A stretch of 64,000 nucleotides of DNA from Trichococcus palustris (GTDB lineage: Bacteria; Bacillota; Bacilli; Lactobacillales; Aerococcaceae): NCBI RefSeq assembly GCF_900114465.1, contig NZ_FOTD01000005.1, forward strand, positions 1 to 64,000. The letters are read 5' to 3'. Below are positions 62,286 through 64,000 of the stretch, one piece after another. A program made the position numbers and the translations under genes. Each line of letters begins with the position of its first letter. Position 1 is the stretch's first letter. The notes below the pieces were generated by a model that had not been told where the DNA came from, did not search any database, and saw only the letters and a program-made list of their open reading frames with translations.

Positions 62286-63026
62286 ATGGCCTATACAAAA
62301 ATAATTGCTCATCGAGGCAGTCGCGGAACGAAACCTGAGAACACCTTGGTTTCTTTCCAGGAAGCTATGGCCGTCCACAGCGACGGTATAGAATTGGATG
62401 TCCATTTGTCGAAGGACGGCGAAGTAGTTGTCATCCATGATGAAACCGTCGATTGGACGACCAATGGCAATGGTTATGTGAAGGACCTTACCTTGAAACA
62501 GTTGAAGGATTTGGATGCGGGAAGTTGGTTCGACAAAAAATACAGCGACTGCAAGATTCCGACTCTGCAGGAAGTTCTGGCTTTTTTGGAAGAATGCAGG
62601 TTCGCGGGTGTGCTCAATATCGAACTGAAGACGGATGTTTTTCAATATCCGGAAATAGAAGGAAAAGTATTGGGTTTGACCGAACCCTACCTTTCCAATT
62701 TCACAATCATTTATTCCAGTTTCCATTATGGTACATTAAAGAAAATAAAAGCTTTGCAAAAGGAAGCGGAAATCGCTTTATTATTCAGCGAAACAGGTAA
62801 GAATGTTATTGAACTGGGTCAAGGTGTGCCGGTTGGCGGATGGCATCCCAAATTTTCCATTTTAAGGAGTTTGCCCCCTTTCGAAACATCCCGCATCCCT
62901 CTGCGCGTATGGACCGTCAATCGCAAGGTCGAGATGCAGGTATGTTTGCGGAGAAATATCGATTCCATGATTACCGATTTTCCTGAGAGGGCTTTGCAGT
63001 TGAGGAAGGTGATTCAGGGTGGTTGA
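62286..63026 (+). CDS. Glycerophosphodiester phosphodiesterase
   Basis: Splits glycerophosphodiesters to glycerol 3-phosphate and an alcohol. The 246-residue protein has the GDPD marks I-A-H-R-G (His9), P-E-N-T, E-L-D-V-H-L-S-K-D-G, V-V-I-H-D-E-T-V (second His) and E-L-K-T. No signal peptide, so cytoplasmic. The in-frame upstream part (from 62088) overlaps recN and the hairpin and is not used; ATG 62286 has AAAGGA 12 bases away, a little far. The end overlaps miaA by eight bases. Confidence 0.9.
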   Translation: MAYTKIIAHRGSRGTKPENTLVSFQEAMAVHSDGIELDVHLSKDGEVVVIHDETVDWTTNGNGYVKDLTLKQLKDLDAGSWFDKKYSDCKIPTLQEVLAFLEECRFAGVLNIELKTDVFQYPEIEGKVLGLTEPYLSNFTIIYSSFHYGTLKKIKALQKEAEIALLFSETGKNVIELGQGVPVGGWHPKFSILRSLPPFETSRIPLRVWTVNRKVEMQVCLRRNIDSMITDFPERALQLRKVIQGG

Positions 63027-63975
63027 GGAAGAAAAAAAAGCGCTGACGAAAGTAGTTGTTATCGTCGGACCGACCGCTGTCGGGAAAACCGCATTGAGCA
63101 TTCATTTGGCTAAAAAATGCAACGGGGAAATCATCAATGGCGATTCCATGCAAGTGTATGAAGGATTGGATATCGGCACGGCCAAAGTGACGGAAGAGGA
63201 AGCGGAAGGCATTCCGCACCATTTGCTCGGCTTTGTGCCGGTTACCGAAGATTATACGGCCGCGGATTTTAAAAGGGACGCCAGAGAAGCCATTGATAGG
63301 ATTTCGGCGAGCGGGAAGCTTCCTATTATAGTAGGGGGATCCGGATTATATATCGAAGGGCTGTTGTTTGATATGCAGTTCGGCGGTGTTGCGATCGAAG
63401 ATCCTACCTACCGGCAGCAACTGGAGGACGAGCTGGAAAAAACCAGTGCGGAGCAGATTTGGTCACAATTGAAAGAAAAAGATCCGAAAGCAGCCGAACA
63501 GATTCATCCGAATAACAGCAGGAGGGTCATCCGCGCGTTGGAAGTGATCCACTTCGGCGACAAGTTGTTTTCCGAGCAAGAAGACAGAGAAGCCGAAGCC
63601 CATTATGACGCTCTGCTGATTGGGTTGAATACGGACCGCAGCATCCTTTATGAGCGAATCAACAGGCGAGTGGACAGCATGCTTGAAAATGGTCTCCTGG
63701 AGGAAGCAAGGGCCCTTTATGATCTGGATCTTCCGGAAAAAGCGCAGTCCACCAGAGGAATCGGCTACAAAGAATGGTTTGATTTTTTCAAAGGGAAGGT
63801 CTCACTCGAGGAAGCGACAGAAAATCTAAAGCAAAACTCACGCCGCTATGCAAAACGGCAATTGACGTGGTTCAGGAACAGAATGAAAAAGATCCATTGG
63901 TTTGACCTTATTCAGGATAAAGATGCTCTGGCGAGGGTCGAAAACCTGGTGGATGATTTTATCGATAACAATTGA
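63019..63975 (+). CDS. miaA: tRNA dimethylallyltransferase
   Basis: Adds a dimethylallyl group to A37 of tRNAs reading UNN codons. The 318-residue protein has the P-loop G-P-T-A-V-G-K-T (residues 17-24), N-G-D-S-M-Q-V-Y (catalytic Asp), I-G-T-A-K-V and G-G-S-G-L-Y-I, R-R-V-I-R-A-L-E and the late R-Y-A-K-R-Q-x-T-W-F. GTG 63019 has AAGGTGA six bases ahead and overlaps the preceding gene. The substrate dimethylallyl diphosphate comes from the same isoprenoid pool that IspA uses. Confidence 0.96.
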   Translation: MVEEEKKALTKVVVIVGPTAVGKTALSIHLAKKCNGEIINGDSMQVYEGLDIGTAKVTEEEAEGIPHHLLGFVPVTEDYTAADFKRDAREAIDRISASGKLPIIVGGSGLYIEGLLFDMQFGGVAIEDPTYRQQLEDELEKTSAEQIWSQLKEKDPKAAEQIHPNNSRRVIRALEVIHFGDKLFSEQEDREAEAHYDALLIGLNTDRSILYERINRRVDSMLENGLLEEARALYDLDLPEKAQSTRGIGYKEWFDFFKGKVSLEEATENLKQNSRRYAKRQLTWFRNRMKKIHWFDLIQDKDALARVENLVDDFIDNN

Positions 63976-64000
63976 TAAAAAAGAAAGTTGGAATAAACAT

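Overview
The window looks like a chromosomal segment of a low-to-moderate GC Firmicute of the order Lactobacillales. The gene order (pheS-pheT / rnhC / zapA-cvpA-mutS2 / trxA, murI-rdgB-phosphodiesterase, pepQ divergent from ccpA, comG operon, pepP-efp-asp23-nusB-folD-xseA-xseB-ispA-tlyA-recN-miaA), a lactose-type PTS, a PepV dipeptidase and T-box leaders all fit this. My best guess is Carnobacteriaceae, for example a Trichococcus-like species; that genus call is inference from protein style and base composition only.

Layout. 1-5.2 kb: the 3' end of a LysM protein, leuS behind a leucine T-box, a palindromic intergenic element, and a secreted LysM polysaccharide deacetylase. 5.5-9.6 kb: MurJ/YtgP-like flippase, RsuA-type pseudouridine synthase, dipeptidase PepV. 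9.7-14.9 kb: a lactose/beta-galactoside locus in which a DeoR-type regulator and a HAD phosphatase are transcribed divergently from lacG-lacF-lacE; promoters, repeated operator-like A/C tracts and a cre-like site lie between. 15-20 kb: small stand-alone genes (PH-domain protein, YqeY, a 58-codon YjzC-like gene absent from long-ORF lists, an M23 cell-wall hydrolase, an SpoU-type rRNA methylase, an HD protein, a YodB-like HxlR regulator). 20-29.3 kb: pheST behind a phenylalanine T-box, rnhC, zapA with a long low-complexity tail, cvpA, mutS2, trxA. 29.5-37 kb: FMN reductase, YslB, PII-like protein, murI-rdgB-phosphodiesterase, CBS protein CbpB, MscS channel, and the ytxGH-like pair. 36.6-43.3 kb: pepQ/ccpA divergent pair, an IS4-family element inactivated by one in-frame stop, and a class A PBP. 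43.4-48.7 kb: trhO, oligoendopeptidase F, VanZ-like protein, YebC, DUF2798 protein. 49-53 kb: a complete seven-gene comG operon. 53.2-64 kb: a long collinear run from pepP to miaA, mostly translation, DNA repair, folate and isoprenoid functions.

How it fits together. CcpA is encoded here and cre-like sequences appear at several promoters in the window (ccpA itself, the lac operon, the small YjzC-like gene, and the region between the deacetylase and the flippase), suggesting local carbon-catabolite control. LeuRS and PheRS are each controlled by tRNA-sensing T-box leaders whose specifier codons (CTC and TTC) can be read. Most of the window is core genome. The parts I would look at twice are the structured region before folD, the palindromic element after leuS, the small genes, the deviant catalytic motifs in the HAD phosphatase and IspA, and several unexplained dyads at promoters. 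I found no CRISPR array, tRNA, rRNA, prophage or defence island.
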